A stretch of 64,000 nt of DNA from Wolbachia endosymbiont of Ctenocephalides felis wCfeJ (GCF_012277315.1 NZ_CP051157.1:62001-126000); one strand, 5' to 3'. Positions 9,115 through 18,065 are shown, counted from the first letter of the stretch. The notes: generated by a model not told the origin, from the sequence alone. Made by a program: numbers and translations.

Positions 9115-9720
9115 CCTGTCATTCCGGCGTTTGACGCTGGAATCCAGCCTTATTTTCATTTTTACGCAAAATCGAAAATAAGAGGTCTCTTATATTTATC
9201 CACGCAAATAGATAAGCCTTATTTTCATTTTTATATAGAATCGAAAATAAGAGGTTTCTTATGTTCATCGAAGGGTGTCATTCTAGCGCGTGACGCTGGA
9301 ATCCAGTGAAAAAAAAGACTAGATCCTAGTGTTAGCTACTAAGCCTTATTTTCATTTTTATACAAAATCGAAAATAAGAGGTTTCTTATTTTCATCACAG
9401 GGTGTCATTCCAGCGCGTGACGCTGGAATCCAGTGAAAAAAAAGACTAGATCCCAGTGTCGGAGCACTGGGATGACATCGTTGGGTCATTCGGATTACAT
9501 CCACAACCCTGTCATTCCAGCGCTGGTCCACTTTCTGAAGGTGTCGTTCCAGCACGTGACGCTGGAATCCAGTGAAAAAAGAGTGGATCCCAGTGTCGGA
9601 GCACTGGGATGACAAAAAAGGGACACTGGGATGACATTGTAGAGGCTACAGGAATTACAAAAGACACACTGGAATGACAAGAAAAGGCTACTGTGATAAC
9701 ATTATACGGGATGGCAAGCA
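9115..9720. repeat. Palindrome cluster (types a, b, c)
   Basis: Alternating type a (for example 9118-9147, 9276-9306, 9403-9433), type b (about 9446-9477 and 9585-9614) and type c hairpins fill this stretch. Open frames over it on both strands encode only repeat-derived peptides such as IPASRAGMT and HFYAKSKIRG, and are not called as genes. Confidence 0.85.
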
Positions 9721-9837
9721 AGAATAAGGGATTGCTGGTATAATTAAGAGTTAGTTTTAGAAATTACCTCAACTCGCTGAAATATATTGACTTTACGTAT
9801 AATATTAGCTTTAAAGCAGTAAAATAGATTTTAACAT

Positions 9838-10452
9838 ATGCGTTCTTTTTATTCTAACCACGCTCTTTTTCTATCTCTATGTTGCCTTTTACTTTTTTTA
9901 TTATCTTCAATCAAGGCTCAATCAAATGATATGTCAGTCATCCCTACGCCGCAAAGAAAGAATACTGTTATTACGAAGCAAACAGCACAACCAAGACGAA
10001 TCATTGAAATGCAAGAAACTGACAAAAGTGAAGAGTTTATTCCAATTCCAAAAAGAAACGTAAATAAAAAACTAGGAGACATTGTAAAGCCAAAAGAGGT
10101 AAAAAATGAAATAAAAAGTGAAAAGAGTGTTGAGAGTAAAAAGAATGAGCTAGCCGTAACAGAAATCATTAACTCTATAAGGGACAAGCTTACAAAATGC
10201 TGGAGTATTCCTGAAAACATAGCTTACAAAGAAAATTTTAGCATAAAAATTAACTTATTACTATCCAATCAAGGTGAAATAATTATGGCTGATGTGGCAG
10301 ACAGTAGTTCCTATAAAAATAATCCTCTTTTCAGGTCAATAGCAGATAACGCAATGCGTGCAGCATATAAATGTAGCCCTATAACCGGCTTACCTGTTGA
10401 ACACTACCATATTTGGCGCGAAGTGACACTGGACTTTATTCTAAATGGATGA
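9838..10452 (+). CDS. TolA/TonB-C-like periplasmic-spanning protein
   Basis: 204 residues. An N-terminal hydrophobic segment (about 8-28, LFLSLCCLLLFLLSSI) is a signal anchor or signal peptide. A charged Lys/Glu-rich linker covers about 40-110. The C-terminal domain, about 111-204, starts IINSIRDKLTKCWSIP and contains FSIKINLLLSNQGEI, AMRAAYKCSPI and a WREVTLDF end, the pattern of the TolA/TonB C-terminal fold. TolA links the inner membrane TolQR complex to TolB and Pal in the outer membrane. The linker is much shorter than in E. coli TolA. Neighbours give no tol operon context. Confidence 0.65.
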   Translation: MRSFYSNHALFLSLCCLLLFLLSSIKAQSNDMSVIPTPQRKNTVITKQTAQPRRIIEMQETDKSEEFIPIPKRNVNKKLGDIVKPKEVKNEIKSEKSVESKKNELAVTEIINSIRDKLTKCWSIPENIAYKENFSIKINLLLSNQGEIIMADVADSSSYKNNPLFRSIADNAMRAAYKCSPITGLPVEHYHIWREVTLDFILNG

Positions 10453-10673
10453 ACCTTACAACAGATTCGTAGTATTTTAGCATAGATTCTGCTAACGTGT
10501 AGCTGCAAGAGATTTAATATTCATACAATTGTGGGCAAAGTCACAATTTCAAAATTTTCTTTCAACTCATCTGCACAACTGTTGGTTTGTTCTAAATTTA
10601 GCTAGCTGCATATAGTTGGTAGCAGTTAAAAAAACAGATTTGCAGCAAAAAATTAAATTTACAAAAAAATAAC

Positions 10674-10702
10674 TTGATTATGTATGCTAATATGTGTATA
10701 TG
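10674..10702 (+). promoter_or_regulatory. Candidate promoter for the collagen-like gene
   Basis: TTGATT at 10674-10679, 17 nt, then TATATG at 10697-10702, about 38 nt before the chosen ATG at 10741. The -10 is imperfect. Confidence 0.4.
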
Positions 10703-10740
10703 CTAAATTTATTATCAATCTCGTGAAAAGGAGGGTTATT

Positions 10741-11247
10741 ATGAGTCAAAGCATATGGAAGTGGGGAAACACAGCGCACATAACAAAAATGAGCATTGAA
10801 GGTACAATTGCACTTGCGTCTTTAGCGGCAGCAATAACAGCAATATTAGTTACTACTAATGTAATTGCCGTACCTGAATCTTTGGCATTTGTTAGCACAA
10901 TTGTTAATCCTATTGGAATTGCGGTTCTCTTTGTTGCTGCTGTATATTTTGCGGCAAAGGCTATTTCTTCATATCAGCAAATGTCTGTTGCAAAAGGGGA
11001 AAAGGGTGATAGAGGTGAACAAGGTCAGAAAGGTGAACAAGGACTAAGAGGTGACAAAGGTGATAAGGGAGATCCAGGACTAAAAGGAGAAAAAGGTGAC
11101 AAAGGTGATAAGGGAGATCCAGGACCAAAAGGAGAAAAAGGCGAAGTTTCTGAAGAAGCTTTAAAAACACAGCTTACAAGTGTTCTGGAAAACCCTGATG
11201 TTGTTAGAGTGCTTAAAGAAAAGGTATCTGAAATAGCACAAATTTAG
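10741..11247 (+). CDS. Membrane protein with a collagen-like Gly-X-Y tail
   Basis: 168 residues from the ATG at 10741, chosen because AGGAGG lies 6-7 nt upstream; an in-frame ATG at 10684 lacks such a site. Two hydrophobic segments (about 20-42 and 50-75) are followed from about residue 83 to 137 by some 18 Gly-X-Y triplets such as [16 protein letters not shown] and [11 protein letters not shown] short Glu/Lys-rich helical tail follows. Gly-X-Y runs of this length can form collagen-type triple helices, suggesting a trimer with an exposed rod. Which side of the membrane it faces is not shown. A terminator follows directly, so it is likely monocistronic. Confidence 0.85.
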   Translation: MSQSIWKWGNTAHITKMSIEGTIALASLAAAITAILVTTNVIAVPESLAFVSTIVNPIGIAVLFVAAVYFAAKAISSYQQMSVAKGEKGDRGEQGQKGEQGLRGDKGDKGDPGLKGEKGDKGDKGDPGPKGEKGEVSEEALKTQLTSVLENPDVVRVLKEKVSEIAQI

Positions 11248-11261
11248 GCTAAATGGTACAT

Positions 11262-11290
11262 GAGGTAGAGATAATCTACCTCTTTTATTT
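11262..11290 (+). terminator. Rho-independent terminator of the collagen-like gene
   Basis: A perfect 8-bp stem, GAGGTAGA (11262-11269) paired with TCTACCTC (11275-11282), has a 5-nt loop and is followed by TTTTATTT. It lies 15 nt after the stop codon and just before the convergent ribD end. Confidence 0.85.
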
Positions 11291-11303
11291 AAGCATGTAG
11301 AAG

Positions 11304-12536
11304 TTACAACAATCTATCCCAAACCTCAACTATATCCTCATCAAGGTCTATTACTTCCGCTTTCTTGAATTGGTAGCAGTTATTGATAGATTGGATTCCT
11401 AAATTTCCTACAAAAGGAATGGCATCATTACCTAAAATTTTACCACTACGGCAGATTATTAATCTGTCAATTAGATCGCTTTTCAGTAGCTCTGTGATTA
11501 ACACTCCTCCACCTTCAACTAATAACCTTGTTATGCCAACCTCTGAAACAAGCTTTGATACTGTGTCTTTTAGGCAGACTTTGCCTGCCTTCCGACCCGA
11601 TGTCATTCCAGCGCGTGACGCTGGAATCCAGTTTTTATCACACAATTGCCTGGTGTGCTCGTTTGCAATTAAATTTTCTGGATCCCAGTGTCTGGGCACT
11701 GGGATGACAGAAGGGGATGCTGAGATGGCAGGAGGTTTGTTATTTGAATTAACTATCAAGTAGTTAATGTTTTTTATCTTCTTCTCTACTTCTTTATTTG
11801 TGATTACCCAAGTTGCTACTTTGTTTGCAGTCTTTGCGATATTATGTTCTTCGCTCAACCTTCCTTGACTATCAATAATTAGCCTGGTTGGTGATCTATC
11901 CTCAAGCCCTGGCAATCTGCAGGTAAGTAGTGGATCATCGTTAATTAAAGTGTTGCTGCCAATCATAATTGCGTCATATTTTGCTCTAAGCGTATGTACC
12001 CAGTTTCTCGTCTGTTTGCCTGTAATCCATTTACTGTTACTTGTAAATGTTGCGATTTTTCCATCAAGAGTTGTTGCGACTTTGCAAGCTGTAAATGGTC
12101 TATGTAACTTCCGAGTGGTGAAAAAGCCAATGTTCAGTTTTTCTGCCTCCTCTTGCATAATTCCTTGTTTTACTTCAATTCCTGCTTCCTTTAGGACTTT
12201 AATGCCTCTACCTGAAACTCTCGTGTCAGGGTCAATTGTGGCAATTACTACCCTTTTTATTCCAGCTCTTATAACTTCTGCGGTACAAGGTTCTGTAACT
12301 CCAAAGTGGCAACATGGTTCAAGAGTAACGTACATAGTTGCACCATGAGTTAAATCTTTAGCATTTTGTAGGGCGATTACTTCTGCATGTGGGCGTCCAC
12401 CAATTCCTGTGTAGCCCTTGCCAACCACCATACCATCTTTTGTAATGACACACCCAACAGCAGGATTTGGTGCAACACTTCCAAGAGCTTTTTCTGCAAG
12501 CTTTAACGCTATTGACATGAAATAATCATCAGTCAT
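11304..12536 (-). CDS. ribD: Bifunctional riboflavin deaminase/reductase RibD with palindrome insertion
   Basis: Catalyses the deamination and reduction steps of early riboflavin synthesis. 410 residues. The N-terminal deaminase has zinc ligands His50 (PHAEV), Cys75 (EPCCHFG) and Cys84 (EPCTAEV). The C-terminal reductase contains TLDGKIAT, KYDAIMIGSNTLINDDP and LLVEGGGVL. Residues about 275-313 are palindrome-encoded (nt 11598-11712), lying in the reductase domain between the VTNKEVEKKI region and VCLKDTVSKL. Its ATG overlaps the last base of the dgt stop, so ribD is translationally coupled to dgt. Removing the insert gives about the usual RibD length. Confidence 0.95.
   Translation of the reverse strand: MTDDYFMSIALKLAEKALGSVAPNPAVGCVITKDGMVVGKGYTGIGGRPHAEVIALQNAKDLTHGATMYVTLEPCCHFGVTEPCTAEVIRAGIKRVVIATIDPDTRVSGRGIKVLKEAGIEVKQGIMQEEAEKLNIGFFTTRKLHRPFTACKVATTLDGKIATFTSNSKWITGKQTRNWVHTLRAKYDAIMIGSNTLINDDPLLTCRLPGLEDRSPTRLIIDSQGRLSEEHNIAKTANKVATWVITNKEVEKKIKNINYLIVNSNNKPPAISASPSVIPVPRHWDPENLIANEHTRQLCDKNWIPASRAGMTSGRKAGKVCLKDTVSKLVSEVGITRLLVEGGGVLITELLKSDLIDRLIICRSGKILGNDAIPFVGNLGIQSINNCYQFKKAEVIDLDEDIVEVWDRLL
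11598..11712. repeat. Palindrome pair (types a and b) inside ribD
   Basis: A type a palindrome (about 11601-11631) and a type b palindrome (about 11681-11709) flank about 50 nt. On the coding strand they give VIPVPRHWDPEN and NWIPASRAGMT, the same peptides as in the addB insertion at 57990-58160. Confidence 0.9.
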
Positions 12537-13735
12537 TAGAAAGAGGTCATTTCATATGAGGTGTCAAAAATTCTTCTGTGCTCGTGTATGGCAAATCTAT
12601 CTGTCATGCCGGAGATATAGTCACATATTACCACTGAGCGCTTATGTTCACAGGCAAGCCTATTCCACTCTACAGGTAATAACCTTGGGTTTTCATAAAA
12701 GCATTGAAAAAGCTCCTGTACTATACGTTTTGCTTTGTTCATCGTTCTGCCTAGTTTATAGCTTCTGTATATTTTCTCCATATTAAATTTTTTTATTTCT
12801 TTTGTAGCATTGACAACTTCTGGTGAGAATGTGACTAGCATCTTATCTAAGCTTCTTACGTCTTCTACACTTTTTATTTTATAATCTTCAATATTTTTTT
12901 TAGTCTGAGAAATAACATCTCTTACCATAATTCCTATAGCTCTACTGAGCGATTCATGTATAAGTTTGTTCTGAGACAGTTCTGAGTATTGGGTTTTTAT
13001 GTCCTTGAATGTTTTTCCAATTAAAGGAACATCGAGCAGGTCTTCTACGGTGACTAAATTTCCTCTCAATGCGTCATCAAGGTCGTGGACACTGTATGCA
13101 ATATCATCGGCAATTGAAGCAACTTGCGCTTCGACGCTTGAAAATTCTTCAAGTTTTAGATCATATTTCTCATTATATTCTAGCAATAATGGATTATTTG
13201 TGTGAGACACTGCATTCTGACCGAGCAAGGGACCGTTATGCTTTGCAACGCCCTCGATAACTTCCCAACTTAGGTTCATACCATCAAAGTCAGCATGTTT
13301 TTGTTCAAGGTAAGTTAAAATTCTTATAGTCTGAACATTATGGTCAAATTCATACTTCTCGGTATCAAGGCCCAAATCTTGAACTGATTTCTTTAAAGCA
13401 TTCTCACCTGTATGACCAAATGGTGGATGACCAAGGTCATGTGCAAGCGCTATGCATTCAGTAATATCCTCATCCAATCCGAGTCTGCGTGCAATAGATC
13501 TTGCAATTTGCGCAACTTCGAGGCTATGGGTAAGCCGAGTGCGGTAGTAGTCATGCTCATAATTGATAAAAACTTGTGTTTTGTACTCCAATTTTCTAAA
13601 TGCATTAGAGTGAATAATGCGATCCCTATCACGCTGAAAGCAGCTACGGTTTTCATCCTCTAATTCTTTGAAATATCTGCCTCTTGTTTTGCTTGGGAAG
13701 CACGCATAGCTTAATAGAAAATTATTGTTTGACAT
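12536..13735 (-). CDS. dgt: Deoxyguanosinetriphosphate triphosphohydrolase-like HD protein
   Basis: dNTPase of the HD superfamily that removes triphosphate from dNTPs. 399 residues. The metal-binding HD set is visible: His70 in LTHSLEVAQIAR, His99-Asp100 in ALAHDLGHPPFGH, and a later Asp in SIADDIAYSVHDLDD. The start gives the family N-terminus with the conserved RGR and NR-x-x-FQRDRDRI segment. It is upstream of ribD and overlaps it by one base (TAATG), so the two are probably co-transcribed. The substrate range is not shown by sequence. Confidence 0.93.
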   Translation of the reverse strand: MSNNNFLLSYACFPSKTRGRYFKELEDENRSCFQRDRDRIIHSNAFRKLEYKTQVFINYEHDYYRTRLTHSLEVAQIARSIARRLGLDEDITECIALAHDLGHPPFGHTGENALKKSVQDLGLDTEKYEFDHNVQTIRILTYLEQKHADFDGMNLSWEVIEGVAKHNGPLLGQNAVSHTNNPLLLEYNEKYDLKLEEFSSVEAQVASIADDIAYSVHDLDDALRGNLVTVEDLLDVPLIGKTFKDIKTQYSELSQNKLIHESLSRAIGIMVRDVISQTKKNIEDYKIKSVEDVRSLDKMLVTFSPEVVNATKEIKKFNMEKIYRSYKLGRTMNKAKRIVQELFQCFYENPRLLPVEWNRLACEHKRSVVICDYISGMTDRFAIHEHRRIFDTSYEMTSF

Positions 13736-13782
13736 GTAAAATTTCTACTATAATAAGCTATCAATAATAAACGGCGGTAACG

Positions 13783-14244
13783 ATGTCAACAAATTACAAT
13801 ATTAACTTAACTGACAATGCATTGAAAAAGATTCACTCTCTTGCAGAGCAGGAAGGAAATAAGGATTATGTTTTGCGAGTTGCGGTTTCAGGTGGTGGAT
13901 GTTCTGGCTTCAAATATGATTTTCTTATAGATCAAATAAATAAAAATCTATCTTTGGATGATGACGAAGATGATGATTACGATGATGAATTTGATGACGA
14001 AGATGATGATGATTATGAAGATAGCGAGGATTATAGAAGCCACTCTAGTTTTAGTAGAAGAAGTAAAGATATAGTAATTAATGATAAAAATGGGAACCCT
14101 GTATTAATGGTTGATAATTGTTCAGCAAAATTTTTAAATAATTCGGTTATAGATTACACTGAAAACCTAAGTGGTTCTGGTTTTCAAATAAAAAATGCTC
14201 TCGCTAAGTCGCGGTGTGGATGTGGTAACAGCTTCTCAATTTAA
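13783..14244 (+). CDS. IscA/ErpA-family iron-sulfur carrier with a long acidic insertion
   Basis: 153 residues, against about 105-120 for usual A-type Fe-S carriers. The three family cysteines are present: Cys40 in GGGCSGFKYDF, and Cys145 and Cys147 in the C-terminal RCGCGNSF. Between them residues 59-83 are almost pure acid (21 of 25 are Asp or Glu), followed by a Ser/Arg stretch (SHSSFSRRS). The insert replaces a short loop before the DIVINDKNG strand. It is likely involved in maturing [4Fe-4S] or [2Fe-2S] proteins; a cysteine desulfurase gene lies 1.8 kb downstream. The role of the insert is unknown. Confidence 0.88.
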   Translation: MSTNYNINLTDNALKKIHSLAEQEGNKDYVLRVAVSGGGCSGFKYDFLIDQINKNLSLDDDEDDDYDDEFDDEDDDDYEDSEDYRSHSSFSRRSKDIVINDKNGNPVLMVDNCSAKFLNNSVIDYTENLSGSGFQIKNALAKSRCGCGNSFSI

Positions 14245-14273
14245 TTATTGCCAGACCACTGAGATTTGTAAAC

Positions 14274-14948
14274 ATGAGCGGTGATGTAGCGCTAGAGCTG
14301 ATTTGCGTAGGTAAAAGCTTCAAGAAAAGTCCCGCTATCATAGAAAATATCAACCTAAGGGTTGCAAAAGGACAGGTGGTTGCACTAATTGGCAGCTCGG
14401 GATCGGGAAAAACAACTATATTGCAAATTGCAGGCTTACTAGATAAGCCAACTTCAGGTGTGGTGGCAATAGATGGAGTAAATTGCACACAAGCTAGCAA
14501 TAAATACAAAACTTATATAAGAAGAAGTTTTCTTAGTTTTGTTTATCAATTTCACTATTTGTTACAAGAGTTATCAGTATTAGAAAATGTTATGCTTCCT
14601 CAACTTATCGCAGGGAAGAGCAAAGCTGAAGCAATGAAAAGTACACAGACAATATTAGAAAAATTTAGCCTAGAAAACAAAGCAAGTAGTATGATATCTG
14701 GAATTTCCGGTGGAGAGAGGCAAAGAGTTGGAATTGCAAGAAGCATTGTAAATTCTCCAAAGCTTTTACTCGCAGATGAGCCGACAGGGAATTTGGACCC
14801 AACAAATTCTTTGGATGTGTTTTTGCTGTTATATTCATATGTAAAGAAAAATAACAGCTCTATGCTTATAGTAACGCATAACCACTCCCTTGCAGAAAAA
14901 GCAGACTCTGTTTTACAACTAAAAAACGGGTCACTAGTAAAATTGTAA
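14274..14948 (+). CDS. lolD: LolD-type ABC transporter ATP-binding protein
   Basis: ATPase subunit of the lipoprotein-releasing LolCDE-type system in the inner membrane. 224 residues with Walker A GSSGSGKTT (40-48), Q-loop region VYQFHYLLQELSVLENVMLP, signature ISGGERQRVGIARS, Walker B LLLADEPTGNLD and switch histidine VTHN. The QFHYLLQELSVLENV pattern is typical of LolD/MacB ATPases. It follows the IscA-like gene by 30 nt and may share its transcript. No lolC or lolE is adjacent. Confidence 0.88.
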   Translation: MSGDVALELICVGKSFKKSPAIIENINLRVAKGQVVALIGSSGSGKTTILQIAGLLDKPTSGVVAIDGVNCTQASNKYKTYIRRSFLSFVYQFHYLLQELSVLENVMLPQLIAGKSKAEAMKSTQTILEKFSLENKASSMISGISGGERQRVGIARSIVNSPKLLLADEPTGNLDPTNSLDVFLLLYSYVKKNNSSMLIVTHNHSLAEKADSVLQLKNGSLVKL

Positions 14949-14965
14949 ATAGGTATAGTACAGAT

Positions 14966-15127
14966 CTACTTCTTACCCAGCCAATGGTCATTAACAGGAT
15001 ACAGCTCACACGAAGTACTTGCATTGCTTCTAATACACGGACTTTTTAACTTACGCGGCTTGCTGAAGAGACACCCTGATAACATAGATGTAGCTAAAAC
15101 AAGAAATAATAATCGTCGTCTAAACAT
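14966..15127 (-). CDS. Small lipoprotein, 53 residues (VirB7-like candidate)
   Basis: A 53-codon frame begins at an ATG preceded by GAAGGAGG at ideal spacing. The N-terminus has three Arg, a hydrophobic core and the lipobox LSGC, predicting lipidation at Cys19. The mature part holds further cysteines at 31 and 40 and ends CELYPVNDHWLGKK. VirB7 lipoproteins of type IV secretion systems are similarly small and have a C-x-x-x-(F/Y)P-x-N-x-x-W pattern in the mature part, which this resembles. The VirB7 assignment is inference. Small Rickettsiales lipoproteins of unknown function are the alternative. It is divergent from nothing nearby and stands alone. Confidence 0.75.
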   Translation of the reverse strand: MFRRRLLFLVLATSMLSGCLFSKPRKLKSPCIRSNASTSCELYPVNDHWLGKK

Positions 15128-15180
15128 AACAAGACCTCCTTCACTTATATAACTACACTTATTTTTCTTATTTGTAAAGA

Positions 15181-15879
15181 TTAGACGTACTCTCTTATCC
15201 TTATCTCTTTTCTTACATTTTTGGAAGAAATAGCAGCACTACTCAAGCGCAGTTTTATATAGTCATCTATGATTTGAGTTACTTCTTCTTCTTTACCTCT
15301 TAAAAAGTGATTAGTATCGTCTATTATGTGATACTCCATATAGTCACTTTTTACTGAGTTCATCAACCTCTTTGCTAGTTCTGTTACATCACTTTCTTCG
15401 GAAATTGTATCGTTATTACTCTGTATTATGAGCCCAGGCACTGGACAGGGAGAAAGAAAAGAGAAATCATACTTAGTTGCTGGAGGAGAGAGCGCAATGA
15501 AGCCTACTATCTCAGGTCGGCGCATCGTTAGCTGCATAGCTACCCACGCTCCAAAAGAAAAACCAGCGACCCAAATTGGAACATTGCTCAGGTTATGTTC
15601 TTGAAGCCAATCGATCGCCACTGCAGCATCAGTTAATTCTCCCATGCCCTTATCAAAAGTTCCGGTGGACTTTCCTACACCACGGAAGTTAATTTTCAAT
15701 GCAGAAAAATTGTTATCAATAAAAGATGTGTACATACTATGTACCATTTTACTATCCATATTGCCGCCATACTGAGGGTGGTGATGTAGAATTAACACAA
15801 CGGGTGCATTGACATTTTTACTTTGGTGATATTCACCCTCTATCTTTTTTGCTGCATTGTTCAAAAAAACTTCTACCAT
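15181..15879 (-). CDS. Alpha/beta hydrolase
   Basis: 232 residues of the alpha/beta hydrolase fold. There is an oxyanion-type HHHPQYGG near 32-39, LKINFRGVGKSTG near 61-73, nucleophile elbow GFSFG with Ser108, an acid in QSNNDTISEESD, and a His in DDTNHFLRG. The pattern matches a bacterial family often annotated as dienelactone-hydrolase-like or dipeptidyl-peptidase-related. No signal peptide is seen, so it is probably cytoplasmic. Substrate unknown. Confidence 0.85.
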   Translation of the reverse strand: MVEVFLNNAAKKIEGEYHQSKNVNAPVVLILHHHPQYGGNMDSKMVHSMYTSFIDNNFSALKINFRGVGKSTGTFDKGMGELTDAAVAIDWLQEHNLSNVPIWVAGFSFGAWVAMQLTMRRPEIVGFIALSPPATKYDFSFLSPCPVPGLIIQSNNDTISEESDVTELAKRLMNSVKSDYMEYHIIDDTNHFLRGKEEEVTQIIDDYIKLRLSSAAISSKNVRKEIRIREYV

Positions 15880-16031
15880 GTTTGCTCCTAGTAAGAACCG
15901 ATTTAATAAATATGTAAATTATGTATATATTAATTATGTATTAATTTCACTGTTTTTGCAATAGGCTTTTTGTCGTGCTACGCTGATACATATGGCTGTT
16001 GCAGTAAGTAGTAAGGAATTTTTCTAGTAAA

Positions 16032-17180
16032 ATGACAGATAAACCTTCAGGTCCATTAGGAAATAGTGATCATGTATATGCTGACTATAACGCAACTACT
16101 CCAATTAGCAATTGTGTAAAAAAAAGTATACTTGAAGTCTTATCGAAACAAGTCTTGAATGCTTCATCATTACATAGAAAGGGACAAGAAGCAAGAAAGA
16201 TTCTTTACGATGCAAGAGATAATATACGCAGCATTATTGGTATTCCAAGCAATAAAGAAATAGTTTTTACATCTGGTGCAACTGAAGCAAACAACCTTGT
16301 TATGAGAGGAATAACAGGTTTTCAGCACGTGATTTCAGCTATAGAGCATCCTTCAATTCTTAATTCTGCGCGTAATCCACACATAATACCTGTTAATCAG
16401 GAAGGCATTGTTGATCTTCTAGAACTAGAAAAGATTCTAAGCAAACTTGAGGGAAGTAAAGTAATGGTTTCAGTTATGATGGCCAATAACGAAACTGGAG
16501 TTGTCCAGCCTGTTAAGGAAATAGCTGAAATGGTGCATAAATTTGGAGCAATCTGTCACACTGATGCTGCTCAAAGTGTTGGAAAAATTGAAGTTAACAT
16601 GGAAGATTTAGGAGTAGATTTACTCACCTTGTCTGCCCACAAATTTGGCGGTATAGCAGGTAGTGGGGTTCTAATATTTGATAAAAATCTTATAATAAAG
16701 CCAATAATAATAGGTGGTGGACAAGAGAAAGGATTACGCGGTGGTACAGAAAATATTGTTGCAATCGCAGGTCTTTCTGCAGCATTGAAAAATATTCCTA
16801 ACCTCCTGTCAAAAGCGGATGAAATAAAGGAACTACGTGATCAATTGGAGTGTGAACTACTGAACCTTGCCAGTGAAATCAAAATCTTTGGCAAAAACTC
16901 TAAAAGGTTGCCAAACACAAGCTTCGTTTATATGCCAAGAGTGAAGAGTGATGTACAGCTCATGAATTTTGACTTACATAACATTGCAGTTAGCAATGGC
17001 TCTGCATGCTCTTCTGGAAAAGTTGAACCTTCTTATGTGTTACTTGCAATGGGAGCAACAAAAGAGCAAGCACAGTGTTCGATTAGAATCAGTATAGGTC
17101 CACAAACTAAGCCACTGGACATAAAAAAGATAGTGGATTGTTGGTATGATATCTACAAGAAAAATACCTTGTATATGTGA
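16032..17180 (+). CDS. iscS: Cysteine desulfurase (IscS/NifS family)
   Basis: PLP enzyme that takes sulfur from cysteine for Fe-S cluster and thio-modification pathways. 382 residues: YADYNATTPIS near the start, TSGATEANN, ANNETGVVQP, HTDAAQSVGK, PLP lysine Lys204 in SAHKFGG, and catalytic Cys326 in GSACSSGKVEPS. The short GSACSSG loop and overall length fit group I desulfurases. No iscU or iscR is adjacent, so whether it is the housekeeping IscS or a second paralogue cannot be settled here. Confidence 0.9.
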   Translation: MTDKPSGPLGNSDHVYADYNATTPISNCVKKSILEVLSKQVLNASSLHRKGQEARKILYDARDNIRSIIGIPSNKEIVFTSGATEANNLVMRGITGFQHVISAIEHPSILNSARNPHIIPVNQEGIVDLLELEKILSKLEGSKVMVSVMMANNETGVVQPVKEIAEMVHKFGAICHTDAAQSVGKIEVNMEDLGVDLLTLSAHKFGGIAGSGVLIFDKNLIIKPIIIGGGQEKGLRGGTENIVAIAGLSAALKNIPNLLSKADEIKELRDQLECELLNLASEIKIFGKNSKRLPNTSFVYMPRVKSDVQLMNFDLHNIAVSNGSACSSGKVEPSYVLLAMGATKEQAQCSIRISIGPQTKPLDIKKIVDCWYDIYKKNTLYM

Positions 17181-17227
17181 AAGCAGTTAGCTGACATAAA
17201 AATTACTTATTAGACTCTAACAACTTC

Positions 17228-17525
17228 CGCTGGAATGACAGGATTGTTGATGTCATCCCTGTAGCCTCTATGATGCATCTAAGTAGTCCAATGATGTCAT
17301 CCGAGTAGCGGACACTGGGATCCATTTTTTTCACTGGATTCCAGCGTCACGCGCTGGAATGACACCCTTCGATGAACATAAGAAATCTCTTATTTTCGAT
17401 TCTATATAAAAATGAAAATAAGGCTTACCTTATTTGCGTGGATGAACATAAGAAATCTCTTATTTTCGATTTTGCGTAAAAGTGAAAATAAGGCTGGATT
17501 CCAGTGTCAAGCGCTGGAATGACAC
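17228..17525. repeat. Palindrome cluster (types a, b, c)
   Basis: It contains a degraded type b element (about 17300-17320), type a elements (17336-17364 and 17496-17524) and two or three type c hairpins. The order and orientation mirror the cluster at 9115-9720. Confidence 0.85.
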
Positions 17526-17563
17526 CCTTTATAGACTTTTCAATTGCTTTAGCTATAAATATT

Positions 17564-17996
17564 AAAAAATTTACCAAATGAGAAAAAAAGGCAAAAAAAG
17601 CCCCGTTGGTGGCTAATTATTTATATTAACTTTATAAACTGGCGTTTTTTTATTCTAAACGTCTAATCTCGCTGCTTTTAAACCGCAACTGATCTAAATT
17701 TAAACGTTAAGAAATTTACCAAGCAGAAAAAAAGGCAAAAGAAACCCTGTTAGCTAGTTATTCACTATCTATCTTTTAATCGGCGTTTTTTACTGTTTTA
17801 AACGCTTTAACAAGCGCATTTTAGCTTATATAGGTAAAAACCTTGAAAGTTTATTAAAGACATAAGTGCACATAGTGCAAAAATTTAAACATGAGACGCC
17901 AAATACCCTAAGTTTTTTGTCATTAACCTGCACAGATTGCGAAGTTAAATGAATAGCTTCAGCCACATGATAAGCAGACTTGTGGAGGTTATCAAG
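17564..17996 (-). repeat. 430-bp dispersed repeat, copy B (reversed)
   Basis: Reverse complement of copy A at 8680-9114 with only scattered differences, including both internal modules of about 145 bp. It adjoins a palindrome cluster on the same side of the repeat as copy A does. No gene is seen between here and purD. Confidence 0.85.
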
Positions 17997-18065
17997 TAAA
18001 TTTTAGCTACATTTTTATGACTGAAAAATTATTACTTGAGTAACATCCTAAGACACAACAAATAG

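Noticed and set aside
9097-9309. Open frames across the palindrome cluster (both strands, to 9721)
   Set aside because: They encode only translated repeats (IPASRAGMT, HFYAKSKIRG), lack ribosome-binding sites and recur wherever the repeats do.
13783-17180. A complete isc operon
   Set aside because: The IscA-like and desulfurase genes are separated by lolD and two reverse-strand genes, and iscU, hscA and iscR are absent.
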